In this document: positions 18,136-27,590 of the stretch, one piece after another
Position numbering within the stretch: the stretch's first letter is position 1
Layout: every line of letters begins with the position of its first letter
Source: Ktedonobacter sp. SOSP1-85
GTDB lineage: Bacteria; Chloroflexota; Ktedonobacteria; Ktedonobacterales; Ktedonobacteraceae
DNA length: 64,000 nt
Direction: 5' to 3'
NCBI RefSeq assembly: GCF_016587415.1
Contig: NZ_BNJI01000002.1
Span: 372,001 to 436,000 of the forward strand
Made by a program: the position numbers and the translations under genes
Notes under the pieces: model-generated
What the model was told of the DNA's origin: nothing
The model's database searches: none
The model's input: only the letters and a program-made list of their open reading frames with translations

Positions 18136-19098
18136 GTGAATACGCAGAACGAACTTCATGTCATCTTTGGAATCGGCCCGGTTGGTCTCTCACTGGCTGA
18201 GGAATTGCTCACTCGGGGGAAACGCGTGCGCCTCGTCAACCGCAGCGGGAAGGGGCAGATTCCCGCAGGTGCTGAATTGATGGCAGGCGATGCGTCCCAG
18301 CTCGCAAATGCGCAGGAACTCAGTCAAGGAGCGGCCGTCATCTATAATGCCACTCACGCCCCCTATGAGCAGTGGCCAGAGGTGCTTCCCCGCCTACAAG
18401 AAAACATGATCGAGAGCGCAGCCGCTACTGGAGCAAAATTAGTGGTGATCGATACGCTGTACCTTTATGGCGAGACACACGGGAAGCCAATGACAGAGGC
18501 CATGGCCCATACAGCCACTTCACGCAAAGGGCGTATGCGAGCACAACTGGCCTGGGGATATTTGCAAGCCCATCGTGTGGGCAAGGCTCGTGTGACTATC
18601 GGGCGAGCGGCTGACTTCTATGGACCACGCGTCCTCAATTCATCTTTAGGCCAGTATGTCTTTCCGGCAGCGCTCTCCGGTCAGCCAGTTTTGACGCTTG
18701 GCAACATCGATCTGCCTCACAGCTACAGCTATATGCCCGATATCTCCAAAGGCCTGGCCACTCTTGGAGAGCAGGATGATGCGCTGGGACGTGAATGGCT
18801 CTTACCCGTGGCTCCAACCATTACGACACGCCAGGTACTCCAGATCATTGGCCAGGAGCTTGGGCAAATTCCCCAGATCTTTAATGTGCCAACCATAGAA
18901 CAAGCCAGGGCTGCTGGTATCTTCGACGAAACCTTTGCACATGAGTATACCGAGTTGTTCTATCAATATACCGAGCCCCAGATTGTCGAAAGCAGCGCCA
19001 TTGAGCAGGCCTTCGGCTTACATGCGACGCCCTGGGAAGAGGCACTTCGAGCAACCATTCGCTGGTATCAAGAGCAGAGCCGCCCCTCCAATTCATAG
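18136..19098 (+). CDS. NAD(P)-dependent epimerase/dehydratase-like oxidoreductase
   Basis: 320 residues from a GTG start at 18136. A Rossmann motif FGIGPVGLSLAEELL opens at about residue 11, followed by LVNRSG after beta-2 (Arg suggests NADP), VIYNATHAPY, DTLYLYGETHGK (candidate Tyr/Lys pair) and a C-terminal substrate region with TTRQVLQIIGQEL. This is the extended, atypical SDR group with NmrA-like and epimerase members. It ends the TetR operon; the repressor's ligand may be its substrate. Confidence 0.8.
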   Translation: MNTQNELHVIFGIGPVGLSLAEELLTRGKRVRLVNRSGKGQIPAGAELMAGDASQLANAQELSQGAAVIYNATHAPYEQWPEVLPRLQENMIESAAATGAKLVVIDTLYLYGETHGKPMTEAMAHTATSRKGRMRAQLAWGYLQAHRVGKARVTIGRAADFYGPRVLNSSLGQYVFPAALSGQPVLTLGNIDLPHSYSYMPDISKGLATLGEQDDALGREWLLPVAPTITTRQVLQIIGQELGQIPQIFNVPTIEQARAAGIFDETFAHEYTELFYQYTEPQIVESSAIEQAFGLHATPWEEALRATIRWYQEQSRPSNS

Positions 19099-19148
19099 GC
19101 GTCACGTTTACAGCACACCGCTTTATCGCTCAGTGTGAATCAGCCATC

Positions 19149-19226
19149 CTATAACGTGAACCAGCTCCCAACGCCGGTTCGCGTTATAGGCCAACCGCCC
19201 GCCGAGATTGAGAGTGGGCGGTTGGC
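19149..19226. terminator. Two consecutive hairpins after the TetR operon
   Basis: First arms 19149-19162 and 19176-19189 (one G-U pair); second arms GCCAACCGCCC (19190-19200) and its exact complement 19216-19226. No U-run follows. They lie about 50 bases past the epimerase stop. Confidence 0.5.
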
Positions 19227-19321
19227 GAATTGCAGGTAGAATCGCTCGATGTCGCCTGCCAGCCGCTGCCAAAGCCTTGCCAGGTGAGAATAACATGTCC
19301 CTGGCATTTGGATTTAAGCTC

Positions 19322-19371
19322 GCTACTTGCGTACGCGGCTACTGAGGCTGCGTCCGGCGTACGCGGCTACT
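19322..19371 (+). repeat. GTACGCGGCTACT dispersed repeat, tandem pair
   Basis: A 22-mer (19322-19343) equal to the arm of the palindrome at 12606 except one base, followed by a second partial copy GGCGTACGCGGCTACT (19356-19371). Between the TetR operon and the C39 gene. No other gene is visible in 19099-19621. Confidence 0.7.
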
Positions 19372-19621
19372 ACTAGTTATGCGGACGCAATAGTCGGGCC
19401 ATTCTCCAATTTGGGAGGTATGGTGGTTAACATTCTTGGTTTTCCCCTGGGGCATATGGCCGTTTTTGGGGAGAAACTGGTGTATGTCCGGCATTATCGC
19501 ATATACTTATTGATAGATAACGATACATACTGGAGAAATGCTAAGCGCGGCGTCATCTCCGGCGAGAGGAAACGCCGGGGCGTGCGGCGCCAGATATATA
19601 GGGATATTTAGAGGGATATTT

Positions 19622-20584
19622 ATGTCGGCAGCTACGATGACGTCTTTTCTGGCCATGTTGATGTTGCTTATCACCGCCGTTGTGGGGGTAAGCGCCTGGC
19701 GAGAGCATAGGCATAACAGGCAGATACTTGCCACGCAGAATCGCCTCCCAGCCCATCCGCTCGACCGACATGTGACCGCTATTTTGCACCTCAACGAGGG
19801 CCAGATCGTCTCTATCGAGAGTCCAACGGCCTCGCTGCCATCAGTCGCGACGCGCTCTCCCTGGTCGACGCATAGGCGCTCGCTGGTCTCTGTAGGAGTG
19901 CTCGTGCTCTTTGGCTTAACCCTCTTTCTCCAGGTAGGCCTGGCGGGTGGGACGCTCGCGAAGTTTTCGCAGGGTACCCTGGATGGACAGTACAGCAATA
20001 GCATAAGCTATTCGCCCTCTGGGCATGTCCTGGAGCAGCCCGCGAAGACCAACCCGGGCAATCCAGGTACTAACGATCCGGTATTTCTCGACGCGAGCGC
20101 GCGCCTGGTACGCCTCGACTCCGCTGATTCCAGCCAGTACTCCACGCTCTATGAGCGCCAGACGTGGGTCTATTCCTCCTGCTCGGGCTTCGCTATGGTG
20201 ATGGTCATGGATGCCTATGGACGCCACCTGATCGCCTCCGATGTGCTGCAAGAGGAGCTTAACCTGGGCGTCTGGAGCGTCGATCAGGGCCTCTTACGTG
20301 AAGAGGGCATCTCCATGACAGCCAACTACTTCGGCTTCAACACGAGCTGGGGCCACACCATGACGCTCCAGCAGGTCATCGATACCGCCAACAGCGGCAA
20401 GCCTGTGATTGTGAGCGTGCGCCACCCAACATACTATCCCTATGGGCATATCTTCGTGGTGCGCGGCGGCGATGCCCAGAACGTCTATATCGCCGATTCC
20501 GCCCCCACCAATTTCCACAGCATGTCACGCGCCATGTTCCTCGGCATGTGGCAGACCTTCAGCGCGGTCTTGACCCCCCGCTAA
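19622..20584 (+). CDS. Membrane-anchored C39-like cysteine peptidase
   Basis: 320 residues from the ATG at 19622; the frame is open from 19538 but without a ribosome site. Helix 1 is near 3-22 and a second hydrophobic helix near 84-103, after which the domain is outside. The papain-like triad is visible: Cys in SSCSGFAMVMVMDAY, His in YGHIFVVRGGD and Asp in IADSAP. Members of this family (peptidase C39_2) lack the transporter part of bacteriocin exporters. The protein at 40680-41327 is a distant relative. Substrate unknown. Confidence 0.75.
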   Translation: MSAATMTSFLAMLMLLITAVVGVSAWREHRHNRQILATQNRLPAHPLDRHVTAILHLNEGQIVSIESPTASLPSVATRSPWSTHRRSLVSVGVLVLFGLTLFLQVGLAGGTLAKFSQGTLDGQYSNSISYSPSGHVLEQPAKTNPGNPGTNDPVFLDASARLVRLDSADSSQYSTLYERQTWVYSSCSGFAMVMVMDAYGRHLIASDVLQEELNLGVWSVDQGLLREEGISMTANYFGFNTSWGHTMTLQQVIDTANSGKPVIVSVRHPTYYPYGHIFVVRGGDAQNVYIADSAPTNFHSMSRAMFLGMWQTFSAVLTPR

Positions 20585-20600
20585 GTAGAGCAATTGCAAA

Positions 20601-20723
20601 GTTGTAGGGTCCATGCTGGCATGGACTCTTCGGCCCGTAGGCCGCTGCGTCCCCGAATGGGGAATGCCCTGCCGCTGGAGAGATCGCTTCGTTCGTAGTC
20701 CATGCCAGCATGGACCCTACAAC
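20601..20723. repeat. 123-bp element with perfect 27-bp inverted ends
   Basis: Arms 20601-20627 (GTTGTAGGGTCCATGCTGGC...) and 20697-20723 are exactly complementary around a 69-base centre. A 25-base copy of one arm (one change) lies at 26267-26291. It looks like a MITE or dispersed palindromic repeat; it may also end transcription of the C39 gene, whose stop is 17 bases upstream. Confidence 0.75.
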
Positions 20724-20803
20724 ATCTCTTAATTAGGGTCAATTCTCGCCGCATAAGCATATATACTGGGGCCATAACATCATTCGTTGGAGGAACAACA
20801 CTT

Positions 20804-21283
20804 ATGTCTGGAGTGACCGATTTCGATTTTCTTCTTGGCTCCTGGAATATTCGCAACCTGCGGCGGACAAATCCCTTCGCACCTGAGAAAGAAGGCGTAT
20901 GGGAAGAGTTTCCAGCTTTTTCCACAAGTGCCAAACAGCTTGATGGCCGAGTGCGGGTCGAGCAGTATGAGGCAACCCTGCCCAATGGAGAACTTGTGCA
21001 AGGAATGACCATTCGCGCCTTCGATCAGGAGACACAGCAATGGTCGATTGTCTGGCTCGATAATCGCAATTCACCAGATTTCAGACCGCTATTGGGACAT
21101 TTCGAGCACGGCGTGGGGCTTTTTTATCAAGTCATTGAATCTCCGCTTGATGGAAAGCCAGTACATATTCGCTTTATCTGGGACCAGATCACCGAGAAGA
21201 GTGCTCGCTGGCAGCAAGCCTTCTCCTTTGATGGTGGTCAGACCTGGGATACGAACTGGATTATGGACCACCAGAGACAGTAA
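20804..21283 (+). CDS. DUF1579-like small-molecule-binding beta-barrel protein
   Basis: 159 residues; GGAGG lies upstream of the ATG at 20804. The start DFDFLLGSWNIRN and the later strands (GMTIRAFDQETQQWSIVWLD, FSFDGGQTWDTNWIMDHQR) fit the DUF1579/lipocalin-like barrel that often begins FDFLxGxW. No signal peptide, so cytoplasmic. Function is not established for the family. Confidence 0.65.
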   Translation: MSGVTDFDFLLGSWNIRNLRRTNPFAPEKEGVWEEFPAFSTSAKQLDGRVRVEQYEATLPNGELVQGMTIRAFDQETQQWSIVWLDNRNSPDFRPLLGHFEHGVGLFYQVIESPLDGKPVHIRFIWDQITEKSARWQQAFSFDGGQTWDTNWIMDHQRQ

Positions 21284-21356
21284 GCTGGAAACGAGTTATT
21301 TTGCATGCGAGCACTTCACGGATGTCATCGCGCGCAAGGTGAAGGCCCGAATTAGT

Positions 21357-21386
21357 GGTAGGGACGCGGTAAACCGCGTCCCTACC
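21357..21386. repeat. 14-bp perfect palindrome
   Basis: GGTAGGGACGCGGT and its complement around AA, between two convergent genes. A GC-rich hairpin without a U-run that resembles dispersed palindromes of large soil-bacterial genomes. Confidence 0.6.
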
Positions 21387-21513
21387 GGTCTCTAAAGCCT
21401 CTGGATATCTTTCCACGCTCAGAACTTGTCCAGACAAAATTTGCCAGCGGAATCAGCATATCACGCCATGATATGTAGAGGCGTACTTTAGTAGCGTCGT
21501 CCTCCCACGAACC

Positions 21514-22629
21514 CTAAACGGCCTCTGCGGCCGCGAGATGCACTAACTCTGCATCTTTGGCATCGAGGGCTAAGACTTTGCAGGCCTGGGGAGGGAAGAC
21601 AAGGCGCACCTGGCTGCCTGGTGTATAGCTTGCAGCCTGGCGCGTGGGAATATCAACCAGGAGCGTTGTGGTTTCATCGATGCTTACATGCAGGCGCGTA
21701 AACGGCCCTAGAAAGGTACGGAGGTCAATTCTTCCCGCCAGAACGTTCAGGCCATCGTGAGTGTCCTCATCAACCTGGATAGCAATATCTTCAGGGCGAA
21801 CCATGATCAATACGCTCTCGCCATCGCGGAATTGAGAGAGGGAAGAGACCTTCAAGGTCCGTGTGCCAACCTGGCATAGACCCTTGGCCGCCGACTCGAT
21901 GATCCCGTTGAACTGGTTACTGTTGCCGACAAAGGTTGCGGCAAAGGCTGTCTGTGGCTGATTATAGATGTTTTCGGGAGCATCCAATTGTTCAATTTTG
22001 CCTTTTGCCATCACCGCAATGCGGTCGGAGAGCGAGAGGGCCTCTTCCTGGTCATGAGTGACATAAATAGCCGTTATCTTCAGCTCTTGCTGAATACGAC
22101 GGATCTCGTTACGCAGCGAGATTCTGACCTTGGCGTCAAGCGCCGAGAGCGGCTCATCAAGCAACAAGACTTTTGGCTCGACGGCCAGGGCACGCGCGAG
22201 TGCGATACGTTGTTGCTGCCCACCCGAGAGTTGATGAGGGTAGCGCTGCCCCATCTCGGCCAGTCCAACGAGTTCAAGTAATTCGGCTGCGCGTTTCTGG
22301 ATAACATGCTTAGGCTGGCGTTTAATAGTCATGCCAAAACCGATATTATCCTGAGCGCTCATATGCGGGAAGAGAGCATAGGATTGAAAGACCATTCCCA
22401 TCAGGCGTTTATTGGCCGGGCGGTTGGTGATATCTTCGCCATCAAGCAAGATGCTACCAGTTGTAGGCGTTTCAAAGCCCGCGATCATACGCAGGAGCGT
22501 GGTTTTACCACAACCACTCGGCCCAAGCAGGGTCAAGAACTCGCCCTGCTTAATCGACAGGTCGATGTTATCGACAGCAGCGGTATGTCCAAAGTGCTTG
22601 GATATATCTAGTAGTTCGAGAAAAGCCAT
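21514..22629 (-). CDS. ABC importer ATP-binding protein (PotA/FbpC type)
   Basis: 371 residues. Walker A GPSGCGKTT near 35, Q-loop FQSYALFPHM, signature LSGGQQQR near 135, Walker B LLLDEPLSALD and switch His in YVTHDQEEAL are intact. The C-terminal third is a TOBE-type regulatory domain (VLIMVRPEDIAIQV). It couples ATP hydrolysis to import through the two permeases encoded just upstream, in the fourth place of the operon that begins with the binding protein. Confidence 0.93.
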   Translation of the reverse strand: MAFLELLDISKHFGHTAAVDNIDLSIKQGEFLTLLGPSGCGKTTLLRMIAGFETPTTGSILLDGEDITNRPANKRLMGMVFQSYALFPHMSAQDNIGFGMTIKRQPKHVIQKRAAELLELVGLAEMGQRYPHQLSGGQQQRIALARALAVEPKVLLLDEPLSALDAKVRISLRNEIRRIQQELKITAIYVTHDQEEALSLSDRIAVMAKGKIEQLDAPENIYNQPQTAFAATFVGNSNQFNGIIESAAKGLCQVGTRTLKVSSLSQFRDGESVLIMVRPEDIAIQVDEDTHDGLNVLAGRIDLRTFLGPFTRLHVSIDETTTLLVDIPTRQAASYTPGSQVRLVFPPQACKVLALDAKDAELVHLAAAEAV

Positions 22630-22679
22630 ATCTTATTCCTTATCTGCAAATCCATAAATCCAAAAGACACAATCCTCGT

Positions 22680-23543
22680 TTATCTCCCCCCGCCAATTTC
22701 AACGGTCTGTCCTTTGCCTTGAGCCCTGCTGCGCACCAGTACAAGGATGCCGAGGACACAGAGCAGCGTGATGAGAAAGCTCATAATGGTGAGTAAGGCA
22801 GCCTGGTGAGCGTTGCCCTGTCCAATCTGATTCAGATACACAGGGAAGGTATAGATGCCCGAGAGCACGGCGATAGTGAACTCACCCATAGCGGTCGAAA
22901 AGGTCAGCAAGGCTGCGCTGATGACACCCGGCCAGATATTTGGCAAGATGATAGTGAGAAAGGTGCGCCACCAGCCACATCCCAGGTTTGAGGCCGCTTC
23001 AGAGAGCACCCGTGTATTGAGCGCGCGCAGACTGTTATCGATAGGACGATAGATAAAGGGGAGAGCAATCACCACGTAGGCGAAGATCAATAGCTGTGGC
23101 GTATTAGCGATAGTGAATGGCTCATTACTCAGCATAGGAACCAGCCCGAGTGAAAGCACGTCAATCCAGGTATGGGAATCGCCAAAAACTTCCAGGTAGC
23201 CCAGCGAAAGAACGATTGGAGGCACCGCAAAAGGCAGGAGGGAGAGAAACTCCAGCAGGGGACGGGCCTGGGGTAGGCGGAGCTGCATCCAGTAAACAGT
23301 AGGCGTAATCAATATAACCGCGATAAGCGTCGATGCAATGGCTAATCCCAGCGAAAGGAGCAGCGTTTTCGCAAAATCGCCATCACTGAATACCTGCGTC
23401 AGGACACCGAGGTTGAAACGGGAACCATCGTTAAGGCCAAAAACCAGGGTCGCCCCAAGCGGAATAATAAGGTAGAGCATCACTAGAAACAGGATAATTT
23501 TATCTAATGCCAGGGAGAAACGTTTCGCCTGTTGTTGTTTCAT
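22680..23543 (-). CDS. ABC importer permease (PotC type)
   Basis: 287 residues from the ATG at 23543 (a longer frame to 23597 overlaps the previous gene and lacks a ribosome site). Six membrane helices and the EAA loop (LSEAASNLGCGWWRTFLTII) that docks on the ATPase are visible. Ten bases after the first permease gene, which supports co-transcription. Confidence 0.9.
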   Translation of the reverse strand: MKQQQAKRFSLALDKIILFLVMLYLIIPLGATLVFGLNDGSRFNLGVLTQVFSDGDFAKTLLLSLGLAIASTLIAVILITPTVYWMQLRLPQARPLLEFLSLLPFAVPPIVLSLGYLEVFGDSHTWIDVLSLGLVPMLSNEPFTIANTPQLLIFAYVVIALPFIYRPIDNSLRALNTRVLSEAASNLGCGWWRTFLTIILPNIWPGVISAALLTFSTAMGEFTIAVLSGIYTFPVYLNQIGQGNAHQAALLTIMSFLITLLCVLGILVLVRSRAQGKGQTVEIGGGR

Positions 23544-23553
23544 ATCACTTCCC

Positions 23554-24486
23554 CTACCTTCCCTGCCAGGTGCTGGCGCGACGCAACATAAACACATAGA
23601 GAGAGACAGAGATCACAAGGACAAGAATCATCCCTACGGCCAGGGCATTTCCCAGGCCTACATCGACACTCACATTGCCTGCAACCGCGAAGCTAATCAG
23701 GATCGTAACCAGGTTAATATTGCCTTGCGCCAGTGCATAAGCCGTGGCAAAGGCGCCAAAGGCGTTAGCGAAGAGCAACATCAGTGCCGCGATAAGCGAT
23801 GGGAGGAGGATCGGGAACGCCACCTTACGCCAGTAGGTAAAAGTCGATGCGCCCAGATTAGTCGCCGCCTCGCGCCACACATTCCGTAAAGCGCTTAACG
23901 CGGGAACAGTGATCAGCAACATGAGCGGCAGTTCAAAATAGACGTAGGTAAGAGCCAGGCCCCAGAAGTTATACAGATTGAAACCCAGATCATAGAGATT
24001 GACATGGAACCACGTCTTAAAGAGCACCGTCACAAAGCCCGTAACCCCCAACGTCGAAACAAAGGCAAAGGCCAGGGGAACGCCCGAGAAGTTAGCGGCC
24101 AGGCTGGAAAAACCTATAAGCAGATTGCGCAACCAGCTGGTGCGCATGGTATAGACACCATAAGCCGCAATAAAGCCGATAACAACACTAATCAGCGCGG
24201 AGACCAGCGAGAGCGAGATGCTTGTCTGGAAGGCACGTAACGTGCTGGGTTGCGTGAGAATTCGCTGATAATTGTCCAGCGTAGCGGCTCCCTGATCATC
24301 CGTAAAACTGCTCTGGAGGATGACAAGGGTCGGTAGAATTTCAAACAGTAGGCAAAACACAAGGAACGGAGCCAGGCCCAACCAGCTTACCATCGAATAT
24401 CCCCAACGTATGCCTGAGCGGCGCTTGACAGAGCGGCTAAGCGTGACCTGAGTTGTATCTGTGCCTGGAATAACAGGAACGTCCAT
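23554..24486 (-). CDS. ABC importer permease (PotB type)
   Basis: 310 residues from the ATG at 24486 with AAGGTGG upstream. It has a cytoplasmic N-terminus, six hydrophobic helices and the EAA loop WREAATNLGASTFTYWRKVA. It forms a heterodimeric channel with the next gene product. Second gene of the importer operon. Confidence 0.9.
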   Translation of the reverse strand: MDVPVIPGTDTTQVTLSRSVKRRSGIRWGYSMVSWLGLAPFLVFCLLFEILPTLVILQSSFTDDQGAATLDNYQRILTQPSTLRAFQTSISLSLVSALISVVIGFIAAYGVYTMRTSWLRNLLIGFSSLAANFSGVPLAFAFVSTLGVTGFVTVLFKTWFHVNLYDLGFNLYNFWGLALTYVYFELPLMLLITVPALSALRNVWREAATNLGASTFTYWRKVAFPILLPSLIAALMLLFANAFGAFATAYALAQGNINLVTILISFAVAGNVSVDVGLGNALAVGMILVLVISVSLYVFMLRRASTWQGR

Positions 24487-24585
24487 CACACCACCTTCTA
24501 CAAGAACATGTGAGGGGCAAGCATACATCCTGCGCCCTCACACGAGTATGAACGCTTCTCAATCGAAGAGAAGCATGAAAAGCAA

Positions 24586-25749
24586 TTACTGCCCAAGCAC
24601 CTGGGACTGCCAGTTATTGGAGAGCGCGGTCGCGGCAGCATCAAGCTTGCTGAGGTCTGTCACGAACTTCACATTAGCATACTGTTCGGCTGGTGGAAGT
24701 TTGGCCGCCAGTTCAGTTGGAACCTTGCCAGCCTTGACCAGGGACTGATAGCGAGCAGGGTGCGCATAGCCCTTCAGGTAGTTCAACTGGCCCTCATCTG
24801 AGAAGATATACTCCATCCACAGACGCGCTGCGTAGGGATCTGGGGCCGTTTTGTTGATAATGGAGACATAGGGACCGGCAATAGAGCCATCCGAGGGGAT
24901 AATAACCTTTAGATTGGGCTTACCCTTGAGTTGATCGCGGAAGCCTAAGCCCAGGTAGTCCCACATGATCGCGATAGCGACCTCGCCCTTGGTGACATTG
25001 GCCAGGCTCGAACGAGCAACGGTAAAATTACCCTTTCTCTTGAGCTGAGCGAAGAAATCAATGCCTGGCTGAATGCTATCAAGGCTACCGCTCGTCGCCA
25101 ACGCGGCGCTGTAGACAGAGATAAAGGCATCATTGGCTTCACGTGGATCGCCATCGATACCAACCATATTCTTATAATCGCCATTGAGCAGATCCTTGAA
25201 AGAGGTCGGCTCATTTTTTACCAGGTCTGTATTAATGATGAAGGCCTGGGCGCCCCAATACTCGGTACACCAGTTGCCCTTAGGATCCTTCAATTCAGCG
25301 GGGATATCATCCCATTTGGAATGTTTATATGGAGTCACCAGTCCCTGCTGAACAGCCTGTGGACCGAATTTAAAGCCGACATCGCCGATATCGCCATGGG
25401 GATGAAGCTTTGATTTTTTAAAGACCTCCAGCTCCTGGGCGGATGAGAACTCAGCCTCGGCCTGGTACTGCACCTTTACATACTTCGAGGTATAGGTATC
25501 CAGGATGTCTTTATAGTCGGCCCATTCGGGTGGAATGCCAATTGCTTCAAGCTTTCCCTCTTTTTTCGCTTTCTCAAGAAGCGTCTCGATAGCGATTGGC
25601 CCGGCAAGGTCAACGGAGGAGGCAGTGGTGGTTGAAGTGGCGCTACCACATGCCGCTAAAAAGGCGGAGAGAGAGGCGGCGGAGAGGCCTAATGCGCCCG
25701 CCTGTTTGAAAAATAAACGGCGAGCATAACGCTCATTCATATCTACCAT
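24586..25749 (-). CDS. ABC extracellular solute-binding lipoprotein
   Basis: 387 residues from the ATG at 25749 (AGGAG upstream). The N-terminus has a twin-arginine-like RRLFFKQAG followed by a hydrophobic stretch and lipobox LAAC (Cys near 34), so it is probably exported and lipid-anchored. The body is a family 1/COG1840-like binding protein (KEGKLEAIGIPPEWADYKDI, TFKDLL-like SFKDLLNGDYKNMVG, WDYLGLGFRDQL, ARLWMEYIFSDEGQLNYLKG). Ligands in this family include iron, polyamines, thiamine and aminoethylphosphonate; the sequence alone does not decide. Confidence 0.88.
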   Translation of the reverse strand: MVDMNERYARRLFFKQAGALGLSAASLSAFLAACGSATSTTTASSVDLAGPIAIETLLEKAKKEGKLEAIGIPPEWADYKDILDTYTSKYVKVQYQAEAEFSSAQELEVFKKSKLHPHGDIGDVGFKFGPQAVQQGLVTPYKHSKWDDIPAELKDPKGNWCTEYWGAQAFIINTDLVKNEPTSFKDLLNGDYKNMVGIDGDPREANDAFISVYSAALATSGSLDSIQPGIDFFAQLKRKGNFTVARSSLANVTKGEVAIAIMWDYLGLGFRDQLKGKPNLKVIIPSDGSIAGPYVSIINKTAPDPYAARLWMEYIFSDEGQLNYLKGYAHPARYQSLVKAGKVPTELAAKLPPAEQYANVKFVTDLSKLDAAATALSNNWQSQVLGQ

Positions 25750-26204
25750 AATGCATAGCTCCTGGTCTGAAAAATTGTAATGCATACTTAAGCAGCCAGG
25801 CGTTCAGTCAGGCGTCCAAGACATTCTGACTGTTGCGCAGTTGCGGGTAAGGTATACAAGACAGCAAACAGAGAGTTATCTGGTAGATACAGATTGACAG
25901 GGCAAAGAAACTCGATATCATCGAAGGCAGAGAAAAGATCTTCTTTGATACCTAGAAGACAGTGTAGTGTTGAGCTTTCAAGAATACAATAGCTATTTGT
26001 CTACATTTTTCCTACAACATACATACATTTTATCCATAATAAATTTCTTAATATATTGTTCACAGTAAAATTACCAGATATACATCTTTCTTAAAAAGTA
26101 CTTAACACTAAGCATGTACATTCTAACTACAGAGAAAAAAGAGATACAGACATGACAGAGGCAAGCAGATATATATATGTTTGGTTCGTTACACGGGCCA
26201 AGAA
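25750..26204. other. AT-rich region upstream of the importer operon
   Basis: Should contain the importer promoter on the minus strand but no clear consensus pair was found. The 25960-26160 stretch is very AT-rich. No coding sequence. Confidence 0.45.
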
Positions 26205-26260
26205 GGGTAAAAGAGTGTGGGAAGCGGCTGTTGTTGTGCCACTTCCCACACTCCTTACCC
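26205..26260. terminator. Hairpin terminator, possibly bidirectional
   Basis: Arms 26205-26224 and 26242-26260 (GGGTAAaaGAGTGTGGGAAG against its complement, one bulge) with a 17-base loop; TATTTTTG follows on the plus strand and CTCTTTTAC in the minus direction. It lies 30 bases past the stop of the HAMP-domain gene. Confidence 0.65.
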
Positions 26261-26290
26261 TATTTTTGTAGGGTCCATGCTGACATGGAC

Positions 26291-27382
26291 TTAAGGGCGC
26301 GAGGGGCGGTCGCCCGAGGCGGATTGCAGAAGATAGCGACCAGCCAGGTTCTTCAAAAGTGGATCGAGCAACGTACCGGTGGGGGCAAGGCGCAGCGGGA
26401 CGCGTCTCGCCTCCGACTCACTGACGATATTCACCAGGCGCAACACCTCGCCCCGGATGCGCTGTAACTCTTGCTCTGACTGGCTAGAGCGTTGCAAGCG
26501 TGAGAGTAGCGTATTCAGCGAGACGGCAACCGTCCAGAGCACATTCTCCTGGGCAAGCGGTGCGCGCGTGGCAAAATTGCCGTTTGCCGCCTCCACCAGT
26601 GCCCGCTGAATCTGCTGAATGCCAACCTCCAGGTCACGCTTCTGCTCGGCTAGCGCGAGCTGCAAACGCTCAACCTCCTCGATACGGTCTACGCGCTTAA
26701 AGGCTCGTAGGGCGCCGCGCACCCATAAGTAGGTCACGACCGCAACGACAATCTGCAAAGCGATGGGGCGCACAAGCAGGGTATACGACATTATAAGCCA
26801 GAAATGTTCGAGATCGGGGGCGTGCGGTTGCAGGAGGATATCTCCCCAAATGCAGCCAATATTGAGGGCAGCCACAAAAAAGACGCTGCTCGGCGGGAGC
26901 AGCGAGACCGCCACCAGTTCTGAGAAGACGAGCAGGTCAAACGTAAGAAAGCCATTCATGTCCAACATGCCACTTGGCGAGGTAATCAGGTTGAGCATAA
27001 TGGCCGCATTCACCGTAATCACGCTTAGTATTCCTACCAGGGTCACATGTCCCAGGCGATTGAGGAAGAGAACCAGTAAGCAAATCCCAATAGCGGTCAG
27101 AATAATGGGAAATAACAGGGGATTTTTAGCGAGGAGTGCGAGTCGGATAAAAGAGACAAGGACAACAAGCATAAGGAGAAGGATAAGGCTGGCGAGACGA
27201 GATCGGCGAAGCTTATCCTGCACGGCAAAAGAGGTTTTGGCCTCTGGATCAGTGGGAGTGGCAACCTGGTACCACCAGTTTAATGGTTTCATAGAGCCGG
27301 TCGGCTGGGCCGGTTGAGAAGAAACAGTTTTCCATACATCGTTGTTCTTGTCTTCAAAAGGAGACAAATTTTTGCTATCCAT
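26291..27382 (-). CDS. Six-TM membrane protein with HAMP domain and coiled coil
   Basis: 363 residues from the ATG at 27382 (AGGAG upstream; an earlier in-frame ATG exists at 27406). About six hydrophobic helices span 60-225, then a HAMP-like segment (VEAANGNFATRAPLAQENVL) and coiled-coil helices. There is no kinase, cyclase or methyl-accepting output domain, so it is a truncated or partner-dependent sensor. Its last bases coincide with a copy of the 20601-type repeat arm. Confidence 0.65.
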   Translation of the reverse strand: MDSKNLSPFEDKNNDVWKTVSSQPAQPTGSMKPLNWWYQVATPTDPEAKTSFAVQDKLRRSRLASLILLLMLVVLVSFIRLALLAKNPLLFPIILTAIGICLLVLFLNRLGHVTLVGILSVITVNAAIMLNLITSPSGMLDMNGFLTFDLLVFSELVAVSLLPPSSVFFVAALNIGCIWGDILLQPHAPDLEHFWLIMSYTLLVRPIALQIVVAVVTYLWVRGALRAFKRVDRIEEVERLQLALAEQKRDLEVGIQQIQRALVEAANGNFATRAPLAQENVLWTVAVSLNTLLSRLQRSSQSEQELQRIRGEVLRLVNIVSESEARRVPLRLAPTGTLLDPLLKNLAGRYLLQSASGDRPSRP

Positions 27383-27527
27383 GCGAGCGAAGCTCCTACG
27401 CCACAAGGCTATGTCTATGCCTATTAATTTACAGAAAAAGCGCTTTTTCTACACCTCACCTATTTTGCTATATATTTGTATATAAAACAAGGGAGCGTAG
27501 TACTATTTGAGGGGTAGAATTTAAGGG

Positions 27528-27586
27528 GTGCTGAACAAAAAGAGGCGCAGAAGGGGAATCCTTCTGCGCCTCTTTTTGTTCAGCAC
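27528..27586. terminator. Perfect 26-bp hairpin terminator
   Basis: Arms 27528-27553 and 27561-27586 are perfectly complementary with a 7-base loop and include A5/T5 runs. It begins five bases after the stop of the PEP-mutase-family gene (minus strand). Confidence 0.8.
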
Positions 27587-27590
27587 ACTA

